Program-made: the position numbers and the translations under genes
In this document: piece after piece, positions 1 through 11,249 of the stretch
Position numbering within the stretch: the stretch's first letter is position 1
How the letters are laid out: the number at the start of each line of letters is the position of its first letter
Assembly (NCBI GenBank): GCA_036874045.1
Contig: JAZBRI010000008.1
Span: 10,183,001 to 10,247,000 of the forward strand
Source of the DNA: Cymodocea nodosa
Lineage: Eukaryota > Streptophyta > Magnoliopsida > Alismatales > Cymodoceaceae
Length of the DNA stretch: 64,000 bases
Reading direction: 5' to 3'
The notes under the pieces: generated by a model
The model's database searches: none
Told to the model about the DNA's origin: nothing
What the model saw: the letters and a program-made list of their open reading frames with translations, nothing else

Positions 1-838
1 CTCCACGAGCTTGTCTTTTCTTTTTAATACTGCTATTTAAAGAGGAATTTGGCTAACCATTGGGCGATTCCATAGATTGTAAATAACATCAATTAAGCTC
101 TTTAATGTTAGTTAACATTGAATTTATCATTAAGCAATACTAACATTTAGATAATTCAAACAGTAACCATTAAAATCTTTAAGTCTTTTAAAGGAACCAA
201 TTTCAGTAAACTATAAAACTAAAACTAAAATAAAACAATCACAACACTGATAAAGATAACATTAATCACGATACAACACAAACAATACAACACTCAAATA
301 CAACATACAAACATAGATAAATTGTTTTTGGTATTTTTGTTTTAATATGAACATGGAAATGGGCAAAAGGTGAAATGTAAAGTAATCTCACTTGACAGTA
401 AATACTTCCGACACTACTTGCAATGCGATTACACCACTGAAAATTAAACCACTTACAATTCTATCTCCTCTCCCTATAGAATCGCGAGTCTAGAATTGCA
501 AGATAATCTTCTCTTCAACATACAGGCATCAACCCGAAGCCAAGGCTAAAAGCTTTATGATCTCCTAAAATATGAGTCGGTGCTTGGTGAAAATGGCTTC
601 CCTTCTCGTGACGCGATCACTCCTCACAGTGGTTGTCAAGCAATGTGTTTGACTCGGAATCGACCCGACATCAAGAAAGTATTCTCACATACCTCCAATG
701 GTTGGTGATTGTGGTGGTGGTAACAATGGTTGGTGTGATACTTCAAAGAATCGTCGATACTGTCTACAGAAAGCTTAGTGCTCCTCCTCTGTATACACTG
801 GTCGTCCATCAATCACACCCTTTTCTTCTTTTTCTTCT
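1..838. other. Unassigned AT-rich flank
   Basis: No gene is recognised. The stretch is AT-rich with poly-A and CAA-rich segments up to about 470 and less biased sequence from about 470 to 830. A short open frame at 633-878 could encode a hydrophobic segment, but it has no ATG at its start and runs into the neighbouring LTR, so I do not call it a gene. It may be old host or transposon DNA flanking composite A. Confidence 0.4.
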
Positions 839-1917
839 TTTCTTTTATATTTCTTTAGTAGTAACTGCTTCTGCTTGAATGGTCGATTGGATTTCTTTCA
901 TTCATATCAACAGCGATGCTTTCTTCTCCCTACGCGATACGTGCAAACGTGGTTTTTTCTCTTCCAACTGTCTGTTCCTGCAACCGCTATAGTGGCATAT
1001 TAGAAAATATAAAGAAATAAGCTGCTAACATAACGTGTTGCCTTAGTGTGTATTCATGTAACTCAACGCGTATAGTTATGCTAACTTAACGAGTTAAACA
1101 TGTGCATCTCACGTGATATACTAAAGCATTTAAATTCAACACGTTCATAAATTTAACTATCTGATGCTCAAGTGCATTTCGGATACTTATAAACTTAACT
1201 ATCCGATGCTCAGATACATTTCGGATAGTTACAAATAACTCACTGATATATAACTTAAGTAAATCTACTAGATCTCGACACGTGTCAGCAACAGTTTAAT
1301 CATAAAATAACATTTCGGAGAGTAACAGGTCTAACTATCCGATGCTTAGATGCATTTCGGATAGTTATAGCTAACTCATCGAAAATCCACTTAAGTCACT
1401 TTACCAGAACATGACACATGTCCTCAGCTATTTTATAAATAAAAAGAGATTTCGAAGAGTTATAGGGATAACTATCCGATGCCCAGCTACAATTTCAGAT
1501 AGTTATAGATAACTCACCAAAAGTTCACTTAAGTCATGCATTATGGTTTCAACACGTGTACTTCAGGAAATAATAAAATATTCTCTCAAAACATAACTGT
1601 TCGGCAATTTAAACATAACTATCTGATACATGTTCGATCTATTAAACATAACTGTCCGAATATGTTCGGTATGTTAAACATAACTGTCTGTATTATCAGA
1701 AAATTCGGATACTTAAGAATTTCACTACCTGCAACTTACCGACAGTTCAAAAATGTACTAAATTAACATTAATTCCCACAAATTAAGTAGATTCTTCAAT
1801 TAAAGCATATAACAGTGCAATTATAACATAATGGCTTAATTCTTATATGATAAGTTAAATATTATGCAATTAACCATCATTTAACCATTAATAATATGCA
1901 CTTTTTCATTCTAAACA
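839..1917 (-). mobile_element. Copia-type LTR of composite A
   Basis: Read on the minus strand it begins TGTTTAGAATG next to a purine-rich tract and ends near 839. It matches the LTR of composite B (49963-50787) at both ends, for example TTTCATTCATATCAA near 896 and the shared stretch containing CACGTGATATACTAAAGC. It is also related to the LTR at 12653-14430. It contains a dense array of TTTCGGATAGTTA and ACTCAACG motifs between about 1060 and 1700. The lower boundary is estimated from the alignment with copy B. No target duplication was found. Confidence 0.65.
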
Positions 1918-1937
1918 CTTCCGCCATACCTAAATTT
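1918..1937 (-). other. Polypurine tract of composite A LTR
   Basis: The minus strand reads AAATTTAGGTATGGCGGAAG immediately before the LTR start TGTTTAGAATG. The same site in composite B has an uninterrupted GGGGG, so the A copy is mutated. A polypurine tract here marks the priming site of plus-strand DNA synthesis just upstream of the 3' LTR. Confidence 0.6.
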
Positions 1938-3242
1938 TGCTAGTCCCTTAGCTAACTAAGATCTAATTAATTGGTCTTTCTAAAAGTGCTAGAATTAATT
2001 CTTCTCCTTTCTTTTCTCTTCTGTTTAGCATAAAAAAATATTTTGTATGTTTCAGTAATCAACCTGCAAATATACTTAGAATATATGTAAATTACATACA
2101 AAGTATATCATCATCATATAAGTGTTAATTATATTATCGTTTGTTCTTCTTTTCATCATCTATCATCCTGAATTTTTCAATAAGATTTCTAGAAGAAATT
2201 TCAACAACATACGAATCAAAGTATAATCCAATTCAATTTGATTAAGACAAGTAGAATAAAGAATTGTATCTCCATTAAACAACTTCAAAAGTCAATTCTA
2301 GATTCATATTACAGCAATTCTAGATAACAGAAAATATACTCGATTCATAAGATATCTGTATTTCACAAAACACTTGTATCTTTTCAGAACAGTATATGTA
2401 TATTTTTTTCTCTCTTTTTTTTCGTACTTTAAAAGTTAATTTGACAAGCTTGAATCATACAAGAGCTTTCTAATGTACCCATGTAACGAGCTTTCAATCA
2501 ACAATCCCAGATCTGATCAGGATTTTAGGTTGCCAGATTTCAAGAGTCCTTTTTCAGGTCAACAATCCTTACATACCTATCTGCTCAAGTACAAAAGGCT
2601 CGTGATCAAACAAGTCAATAAACTCTCAAAATTTTCTCTCTTTTTTTTTTTTTTTTTAAAACACTACAACACAAAACAAAACATTAATCACATACTATAT
2701 ATGTACGTATTTCATTAATACAGATGCAGTAAAACACCAATCTCATATAGTCCTACTTCTATCATTTACTTAAAATATGAATCCATAACAATAAGCTCAT
2801 ACTTTTTCTGTAGTTTAATAAGATCTACACATAAATCATTCTACAAGTTCAATCAGTCAAATTATTTGTATCTTTAATCATATGTGTTTCATTTAATCTA
2901 GAATTCACATTTCAGCTCCTTCAGGACTTCAGATAATTTATTGATTTTTTCATTAATCATTCTGATTTCATTTTAAAATCGTGAAACTGTTAAACTCATG
3001 AAATTCAGAAAAAAAAAAACATAAGATACTATATCTATATTTGCATAAATAGTAAATTCTATAGCATCTTATATAGCCTTCTAAATATAGCATTCAAGTA
3101 GTTACAGTTTATATAAATTTTACAGTCTCAATTATCGAATAGTTACAGCAAGTTCATAAAAATTTTTAATTTCCACAACTTTACAGTACCATTTTAATTT
3201 CTTTAATTAACAAACTTACATGGGTGTTACTTCAATTAACTT
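1938..3242 (-). mobile_element. 3' non-coding tail, copia-like
   Basis: There is no coding potential. Read on the minus strand this stretch aligns with the tail of composite B (about 50808-52035) and with the region after RNase H in the plus-strand copia element (about 62740-63560). An example is the block around 2480-2620, which matches 63000-63230 almost base for base (TTGATCACGAGCCTTTTGTACTTG type sequence). It is therefore the 3' untranslated tail of a SIRE-like copia element, although here it follows gypsy gag and an F-box gene. Confidence 0.6.
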
Positions 3243-3290
3243 CCCCCCATACCTACATTTTGCATTGTCCTCAATGTAAAAGATTTAATA
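3243..3290 (-). other. Gypsy-type polypurine motif
   Basis: On the minus strand the sequence reads TTGAGGACAATGC followed by GGTATGGGGGGAAG. A motif of this form is common just upstream of the 3' LTR in plant Ty3/gypsy elements. The same motif is present in composite B at 52035-52085. No gypsy LTR follows. The sequence passes directly into the copia-like tail, so this is probably the join between two element types. Confidence 0.55.
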
Positions 3291-3694
3291 ATAAGTACAG
3301 TAATTGTAGCAGGCATGAATACAATTTTGTTTGATTTAAAATTCAAGATGAGTAATTGGTTACATACCTTGTTTTATTTGTATCTCCTTCTGCATATTCC
3401 GATTTTTTTTTTGAAAAACTTTTCATTTATAGATAAACGCAGAATATATAACAAAATAGCATTTAACAGATATTGATAAATTAGTGTCTTGTGTGGAACC
3501 TAGGCTCCTATGCCTCTGGTGGCTCACATGCATTCCAATTGGTTTCTTAGAACAGATACCAACAAACTAGATTGATATTTTGTTTTTTTTTTTTTTATAC
3601 AATAAAATGAAAACTATATTTTTTTTTCTTTTCTCTTTTTTTTTCTAAAAATAAATGCAAAATACACACAACATTAAACACACAAAATCACAGC

Positions 3695-4831
3695 TTAAGA
3701 ACATGATTGAAAAGTAGAAACAAATGGAATAAACGTGTCAGTCCAAGCAAACTTTTTAGGCATAATTCTTCTTGCTATTAATTTTGTTTTCATGCAGTTC
3801 TTGCTCCTTAATTTGTAAACATGTAACATATTATAAATTCCAAATACAAGTGTATTACCATTAATGATATGAAATGCAGAAAGGGATCCTTTTTGGTTCC
3901 ATGGTAATGTAGCAGTTTCTATTTCTACATCTATTTCAATATACTCCTCTTCCCACTTCCATTCATTTATGTCTTCCATAATCCATATTTGAAATTTCAT
4001 CAGTTCATCCCACCATCATATCAGACATAAAGTAGGATCATCTTCTTCATTATACCACATTCCTATTTGAATTTTATTAAATTCTATAGATGGTGGTTTA
4101 GCTATTTCACTCGGTATAGGTAATATTGCTATATATTCATCATAACTGTCTATGCTTACTATGTATAAATCAGATCCATATGCTATTGATATCTCTGTGA
4201 CTAGATATATATATCCATCAAGTATGACATGTGTTTGGTTAATTAATGATTTCTGTCCCAGATATATCATAATATTTTCATTCCAAGATCTATTAAGAAA
4301 ATTATACACACTTAAGCGTAAATCTTCACCCTAATTTCCTATAGGTCTCCAATAATATAATTTTTCAGGAGTTGCAGAATTTTTATCAGAAAATATTAAA
4401 GTTGACCCACAATTTATAGTTGGTACTTCAAATCTATTAGGTCTTCCTATATTCCATTCTTCTCCTGTTATAAGATTTCTTATCAAAATATCAGGTAATA
4501 ATAAACTTGCATACCTTGGTCTCATCTTGTATATGATTAATCCTTCATCTATCCCCATAATATGACTCATTCCTTCTAATGCATTGGGTGGAATTCCAGT
4601 AGTTTCTTCCATAGCTAGATATTCATGGGTATTTGAACTACGATTAAATGACCTCCATATGAATCCATCTCTAATCTTAGTCATTTTTGCAGCTTGTAGT
4701 CCTTGAAAATATTTTTCTTCAATACAATCTTTAATTTCCTTTGATACACAACACAGCCTGTACAGATCTTTAGCTGACAAGTTACTTAGTATTTTCCTTA
4801 GTGCATCCATTGGTAATTGCATCAATTCCAT
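3695..4831 (-). pseudogene. F-box protein pseudogene inside a retroelement
   Basis: One reading frame of 379 codons starts at an ATG at 4831 and ends with a stop at 3695. Two in-frame stops interrupt it: TAG at codon 167 (4333-4331) and TGA at codon 272 (4018-4016). The first ~45 residues form an F-box, with LPMDALRKILSNLSAKDLYR followed by LCCVSK. This motif binds SKP1 in SCF ubiquitin ligases, so the parent protein would have been a substrate adaptor. The rest has Trp- and Tyr-rich spaced segments typical of an F-box-associated beta-propeller region, but I cannot name a subfamily. It lies in the same orientation as, and just downstream of, a retrotransposon gag, and a good splice acceptor (TGTTTTACAG) sits 10 bases before the ATG. 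Upstream, GTATGT near 4996 could be a donor. Composite B lacks this segment together with the end of gag. Gene capture by the element is inferred. Confidence 0.75.
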
Positions 4832-5019
4832 TTGTCGATTCTGTAAAACATAAACAAAAATTTAGCAGAGATAAAAATTAACCTAACTACTGCACACCCT
4901 CGTGGAGTTAAGGCATAACTCAACGAACTTAGTTCGTTAAGTTAAAAATTAACTCTACGATACTATTAACTAAAAAAAAGACATATATACATACAGATAG
5001 TTGCTTTAGATATGCTACT

Positions 5020-6295
5020 TCATTCAGCTACCCTCCTAGAAGAGGTATCAATTTCATTAACCGTTCTATTGATAGGATTAGGTATAGCTTGTATTGGCAA
5101 TCCTCTAGTAGGTCTAACTTCCATTGGTTCCTTCTGTCTAAGTGATATATTTCTATTCTGATTTTGATTTGCAGCATTTCCAAATATAAATTCTAAACGA
5201 TTGTTTACTTGTTGGATTATCTTTTCTAATTTCTCTATTCTAGCTCCTTATTCAATTAATACTTCATAACTTATGTTCTTCTCATTTATATTTTCTCCTC
5301 CCTGGAAATTGTTGTTTCTCCAAGATAAATTCGGGTGATTTCTCCAATTAGGATTATAAGAATTTCCCAAGTTATCTCTCTTGTTTCTAGCATAAATAAT
5401 ATCTAAGTCATTTATGTTTGCATTCTTTTCTACTAGCTTTTGATTTAATGATAACTCTTCTATTTTCTTTGTTAATTCATTTAATTTCACCACAAGCATA
5501 GTATTTGAATCTATTTCATGCATTCCTCTTGGCAATATTTTTTTATCTGCAATAGCTTTAGCCGAATTTTCCTACTATGTAATTCTTTTTACAAAGTTTT
5601 CTAAATATGCCCATGCTTCTTCACTACATAATTTTAAAAATCCATTTTGACAAGTAGATTCTAATAAAGATTTCATTGAAACATCTATGCCTTCATAAAT
5701 TATACCTATTAATTGTGCTTTACTCATTGCATGATGTGGACATTGAGTCAGTAAATCTTTAAATCTTTCAAAATATTTCCAGAATGATTCACCTTGTTTT
5801 TGGCTACACATTAAGATTTCTTTCTTCTTTTTAATCGTTTAATGTGTTGGATAATATTTTTCTAGAAAAATAGAGCAAAATTCAGTCCATGTAGAAATTC
5901 AATCAAGTGATAGAGTATATAACCATCTCTTAGCTGTCTTTTAAAGAAAAAGGGATATATCTAAGTTTAATAGCATCTATACTCATGTTTGGCATTTTCA
6001 TCATTTGACAAACTTTGTTAAATTCTCTAAGGAAATAATAGGCATCCTCTCTTTCTAATCCATGAAAATGTGGCAATTAACTAATATAATTAGATTTCAG
6101 TTCAAACCTATCTCCCTTAAAGTTTGGCAATCGAATACATGAAAGTTCATCAACTAATTCAGGATACAGAATTTCTCCTAATGGTTTTTCTACTGGAGCA
6201 GCCATCTCTACGTTCTCTTTTAAAGAAAGGTTAGCTACACCCCAAAGAATTTCGTTAAAGTTCAGTTCAGAAAACTTTTCAGTACTCTTCTGCAA
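5020..6295 (-). pseudogene. gag: Retrotransposon gag, composite A (broken)
   Basis: This is a Gag remnant, the structural protein that packages retrotransposon RNA. The N-terminal part (6295-6077) has RLPNFKGDRFELKSNYIS, then a frameshift and stops. The central part (5811-5575) has the hallmark GESFWKYFERFKDLLTQCPH and IIYEGIDVSMKSLLES. The C-terminal part runs through further stops at 5575-5536 and 5250 to a final TGA at 5020, including EKLEKIIQQVNN, a short coiled coil. The last two parts share one frame. No CCHC zinc knuckle is visible. The start follows an apparent 100-nt leader intron (6390-6291, GT-AG), which is also present in composite B. It lies downstream of the integrase and ORF3, the reverse of normal gypsy order. 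Confidence 0.75.
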
Positions 6296-7309
6296 TGAAA
6301 ATTCCTAGGTAGGTGTTCTTACTAATCGTTTAGTGCTTAGAGAACGGGTTCATGTGCTCATAAATAAATAGCAGAAGATTAATTATATACCAGTTTGAAG
6401 CTTTCCATTCAATAAATATTTGTTGTCGAATGAAGTTGAATCAACTACTTCTCCTTCCAATTCCTCCAATGCATTCTCCTTTCTTTTAAAAGTGTTGGTA
6501 ACTTGTAAATAACATTCTGTTTTATATATATACTACACATTCATAAAGTGAATAAATCTCGTTGCAAGAACGTGTCTTGCAACGTGCATCGTGGTTCTTG
6601 TTTTTATGGGTACGTGTACCACTACTAATTTCAAATTTTGGTAACCGCTAAACCGACAAAGTTTTGTTCATGGTTAAAAGAATAACTGTTCTGCTTAATC
6701 CATGAACTAACCTCGTTGAGTTACAGATTACTCAATGGAATACAATCGGTTACTATTGGTAACTCCACGGACTAACTTCATTGAGTTATAGATAACTCAA
6801 TGGAGTGACCTTATATTATATTACTGACCTCGTGGAGTTACGGTTAACTCAACGAACTTACTTCGTTGAGTTAACACTTGGCAACTTCTAAGTTTTACTC
6901 TCGTAAGTTCCTCTCAATTCTTTTTTTTTCTTTTTCATTCTGCTAACTGAAATAAAGTTAAATCTATGTCATTAATGCATCATTCTAATTAAAATATGTT
7001 TAAATCTGAACATTTTATAAAGATTTAACTTGCAAGTCATTTTATGTTATGCAGAATTTACATTTTACCTTGCAACATGCAGAAATTTTTAAGCATTTAT
7101 CTTGTCATTCAGTAAATTGTAAATTTGTTACATATTCATTCGTAAAGTTCCACAAATTACATAATATTCAATAAATTCCATTCATTTCACATACAAAACA
7201 TGTATGAAAATTGCATCTGAAAAATTATATTCATTAATATGAATCAATTACATTACAAGTACATCATACAATTTCATACAATTTTACACAAGTATATGAA
7301 CAATACAAT
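6296..7309 (-). promoter_or_regulatory. LTR-like promoter region before gag, copy A
   Basis: There is no coding sequence. On the minus strand a TATA box (TATATATATAAAAC, about 6522-6535) lies ~140 bases upstream of an apparent leader intron (6390-6291) and gag, so this looks like the promoter of the gag transcript. It carries ACTCAACGA/TCGTTGAGT palindromes between 6715 and 6874. One is a perfect 13-bp inverted repeat with a 5-base loop (arms 6844-6856 and 6862-6874). The same layout, TATA included, occurs in composite B at 52930-53965. It may be the LTR that separates ORF3 from gag, but it does not resemble the LTR at 839-1917. Confidence 0.55.
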
Positions 7310-9505
7310 TTAATCTTTATGCCTAAGTTCATCTACTTTCTTCTGGAGTTTTTCTAATTGCAATTCTAATTGATTAATTCTTTCTACTACTCTTGTAATT
7401 CCTCTAGAAGGTACAGCTAGTTCTGCAGCTACAAAATTTCTATATTCTTTCACTGAAATCCTTTTTGATATCCTTTTCGTGAAATTAATACAGTCCACCA
7501 TCAGTAGTGGAATCAAATCTCCATAAAATAATTTTTTCTTTACTGTTTTCAGCTTGGAGTTAAAAACTGCAAACTAATTTATTTGAATCTTATTTACAAC
7601 TGCATATGTGGCCCATTTGACAAATTGACTTAATTCTATGTCATGGCCCTATCGTTGATAGACATTTTTAATCAAAATGTTAGCTACCATGTGTGCTTTA
7701 CCATTTAAATACTTCAATCTGTTTAATAATGGCACACCAAGATTGATAGCTAAACAATCCTTAATTTCTTGTTCAGTCCACTCGACGGCAGTTGCATCTT
7801 CCAAAATTTTTATTCCTTCATTCTTTAAACCAAAAATGTTGTGGAGAAGCTCTAGTGTTATCTGTACATCTGCTTCTTCCACGTTTGAAATTAATCCTCC
7901 TTCTCTTTCTCTTAAATTTGCATAAAAATAGGGCACTAAATTCTCATATACTGCATGCCCTCTCTCTTGAGAAATGAATTGCAGTAGACCTTGGAATTCA
8001 AATAAATCTTTGATTTCTTGCATTCCATCCCAATTTACTGGTCTACTGTAAATAATATCGTAACCCCTTATTTCTTTGTATTTGGTATTAGCTTCCTGAC
8101 TACAAAAATGTACTTCATTCAAAATTGTTGTTTCAGTTGGGTCAGGAAGGTGACTTTGTTGTTCCAGAGGGGTTTGTACTTGCTCTTCCTCTAACATAGG
8201 TTGCATTTGAACATTTTCAACAGATTCCTGAATTTCTGTTTCTATTTGTGGTGGTGAGCCGACAAAACTCTCCACTCTGTCTTGAGTTCTTTCCATAAAT
8301 TGCAGAAGAGTTTCTCGCTCTTCAGTGGAATCTGTGAAATTATTTTTGTCCAAATGGCTTCTTTTAGCCTCTTCATTTTCTATTCTTTCTTCTTCCTCCT
8401 GACTACCAATCTATTCTGTTACTATTCTTTCTGATTCTGTAACAAATTGGGATGGAGTTACGGGCAATTCAGTTTCTGCCCTAATTTTTGTTTCTTCTTG
8501 TACAGGCTGTAGACTAATTTCAACCTGATTTTCTTCTTTTCTTTGCTCCTACTACTGCAGCTCCTGCTCCTCCTCCTCCTCAGAATCAGATAGCAAGTTA
8601 ATAAAAATTTGCTCCATAGGCCCTGTTGACAATGGTATCTTAGATTTAATTTCTTCATATGCAGGCACTTTTTCTTTTCCTTTCCTTTTTCTGATTAATT
8701 GTGCCTATTCTTCCTCTTCTTCTTCTGAAATTAAATCTACAAAAGTAGGCTCTGCAAGCCTTCGAGCCATAGGTACTAGCTCTTCCTGTTTAACTTTTTC
8801 TATAACTATTGGTCTCGAAGGACTAGCCTCTTCTCCTTTTGCAATAGGTTTGGTAGTAGCTTCTTGATGCTGTTCCATTTTGATTTTATATTGGGCTTTC
8901 AACTTTTCTACAACCCTCTTTTTGTAAAGTGCATCAAACACTAGGTGTTCTTTTTCCACTGCCAAATCTTCTGATTCTCCTTGGTTTTTTCCAACTTGAA
9001 CCAGTGTTTGAAATTCCTTTAACTCTTCTTCAATTGAAGGCCCCATCATTTCTGCTCATGCCAACGGCTTAAATGGTGAAACTGAAGGTCTTGGCTGCTG
9101 TTCCTCAGGAACAAGTCTTTCAACAATCGGCTCCTCCTATTCTCTTGCTCGTTGATGCTCCCATATTGCCCAGCTAGCTCGTCTATAGATTCGTCTTTTG
9201 AACTAGAGCCAGGACTTATGTTGGATTAGCTCTAGGGCTACTTCATTGTTTGGCTGGATTTTTCTTTCTTTGCTAACTGCAATTTCAATTGCCACTCTAA
9301 TCCGTGTCTCCATTATCTGTGGTATTTGTATTTCTAACTCAACTAAAACTTTCCTCAAGTTAAAGAGTTCTGATTCTACCTTTTGTAGCTCTTTCTCTCT
9401 TGTTGTACTCCGGATCTTTTGCCACGTGTGCCATTCTTCAAATTCCTTCAGAAACTGTGCGGTGCCCACTCCCTCTTCCCAAAATTCAAGCGTGATCTTC
9501 CTCAT
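7310..9505 (-). pseudogene. Third retroelement ORF (ORF3), copy A
   Basis: This is an ORF located after integrase, read in one frame for 732 codons from ATG 9505 to a stop at 7310. Several in-frame stops, but no frameshift, break it. The N-terminal ~100 residues are predicted helical (FEEWHTWQKIRSTTREKEL). A long acidic, Glu/Gln-rich low-complexity middle follows, with repeated blocks such as FVDLISEEEEEE and FINLLSDSEEEE. The conserved C-terminal domain includes YENLVPYFYANLRE, LELLHNIFGLKNEG and AHMVANILIKNVYQ. It ends with a heptad coiled coil (INQLELQLEKLQKKVDELR). The C-terminal part resembles the 'putative plant transposon protein' family associated with plant gypsy elements. This is from memory and its function is unknown. 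Homologues are copies B (53971-56214) and C (45054-49739). Confidence 0.65.
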
Positions 9506-10018
9506 CGTGGAGTTACACAACAACATGTAATCGCTCTTATTTCTACTATTTTAGATTCTAATTGATTTGCTGGATAATGACCCCAAAACCTTAGGTTTTA
9601 GTTTAAATAAGCCCTAAGTTTAGGTGGGTAATCGAGTCATTTCCCGAACCAACTATTACTATTTTATCTACGGTCTTAGCTATAGTATTCCGTTGAGTTA
9701 CAGTTAACTCAATAGAATAAGCTCGTTGACTAACTCAAGACTCAATAGACTAAGCTCGTTGAGTTAAGCGTAACTCAACGAACTCCCCGTACAAACATAT
9801 ATAATAATAAAAATACTACAGATAATAGTTTTTCTATTTTTTTTACCGGTTTAACTTATACGATGTTTCGGTTAGACCTAAAAAATTTTTTTTCCGGTTG
9901 AATAAATACTATATTTCGATAGAACCAACATTTTTTTTCTAAAAATTAATATACATATTTATATGTTTCGGTCATATCGATGGATCCGGTCGATTGAACC
10001 GTAACGATTTTTATATAT

Positions 10019-10049
<31 letters not shown>

Positions 10050-10092
10050 TATTTTTTTTTTATATCAACATAAAAAAAACTGATTTTTTTTA
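9506..10092 (-). promoter_or_regulatory. INT-ORF3 spacer with motif arrays, copy A
   Basis: This is a non-coding spacer between the integrase stop and the ORF3 start. Reading towards ORF3 it has GGTT/AACC and TTCGGT-type motifs (about 9840-9990), then GTTGAGTTA/TAACTCAAC palindromes (about 9660-9785), then a conserved block with CCTAAGTTTAGG, then the ORF3 ATG. Copies B (56215-56845) and C (44286-45053) keep the same order of blocks. A promoter or other expression element for ORF3 is possible but is inference only. Confidence 0.45.
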
Positions 10093-11245
10093 CTAAGTAA
10101 AGCTCGAGTAGTCCTCCACTCTTACTTCTTCCATAATTCCAAAGGAGCTTTTTGGTGTTTTCAGAATAGGTTTCAGTCTTTGTCCATTTACTTTAAATAT
10201 ATTCTGATTTTTAGGATTTTCAATTTCAATAGTTCCATAAGGATAAATATTTCAAACTATGTAAGGTCCTACCCATCTAGATCTTAATTTTCCTAGATGG
10301 TTATGGAGTCTAGCCATATAAAGATATACTTCTTGTCCTATTTCAAAGCTTTTTGAAATAATTTTTCTATCATGCCAAAATTTAATTTTCTCTTTTTCTC
10401 TTACAGTCTTCGAATAAGCTTCATTTCTAAATTCTTCTAATTCAATTAATTGCATTTTTCTATTTTCAGCAGCTTGATTTAAATTAGTGTTTAGAGTTTT
10501 TAATGCCCAATAAGCTTTATGTTCTATTTCAGCAGGTAAATGACAACTTTTTCCGTATACTAGCCTAAAAGGTGACATACCTAAGCTCGTTTTATAAGCA
10601 GTTCTATAAGCCCAAAGTGCATCTATCAATCTATTAGCCCAATCTGTTCTAGTAGGATTTACTACTTTTTCTAAGATTAATTTAATTTGTTTGTTTGCAC
10701 TTTCTACTTGTCCACTTGTTTGTGGATGATATGATGTTGCAATTTTGTGGTTTACTCTATATTTCTTCATTAAGGCTTCAAAAATTCTATTACATAAATG
10801 AGTTCCTCTATCACTGATAATAGCTTTAGGTATTCCAAATCTGGCAAATATATTTATTCTTATAAATTGTATTACCACTTTGTTATCATTAGTTTTTGTA
10901 GGAATAGCTTCTATCCATTTAGATACATAATCTACCCCCAACAATATGTAATTAAATTGATTAGACATAGGAAATAGACCCATAAAATCTATTCCCCACA
11001 CATCAAAGATTTCAACCTCAACAATAGAATTAAGAGACATCATATTCCTCTTTGATATTCTTCCTATTTGTTGACATCTTAAACAACTTAAGCAATATTT
11101 ATGAGTATCTTTGTATAGTGTTGGCCAATAAAACCCACATTGTAGAATTTTTGTAGCAGTTTTCCTTGAACCAAAATGCCCTCCACAAGCTTGGTCATGA
11201 CAGAAAGACAATATGCTCGGATATTCAGTTTCTGAAACACACCTC
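10093..11245 (-). pseudogene. int: Ty3/gypsy integrase fragment, copy A
   Basis: This is the integrase domain of a gypsy polyprotein, which joins retroelement cDNA to chromosomal DNA. The zinc-binding N-terminus is partly present (GGHFGSRKT, then [11 protein letters not shown]). The catalytic core has the D in [10 protein letters not shown] in AIISDRGTH and E in SGQVESANK, so the DDE triad is intact. The C-terminal part has [15 protein letters not shown], then one in-frame TGA at 10252, and continues in frame (FKVNGQRL) to a TAG at 10093. No chromodomain follows, and the overall sequence with a downstream ORF suggests an Athila-like lineage. The 5' end is cut at about 11246 by the LTR at 11250, so reverse transcriptase and RNase H are missing. 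An open frame extends into that LTR, giving a spurious fusion. Confidence 0.85.
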
Positions 11246-11249
11246 CTTT

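Noticed and set aside
633-878. Small ORF with a hydrophobic stretch
   Set aside because: There is no ATG at its start, it runs into the LTR of composite A and no family is recognised.
8458-8658. Arg/Ser-rich ORF on the minus strand
   Set aside because: It lies in a different frame inside ORF3 of copy A. The ORF3 frame itself aligns with copy B there.
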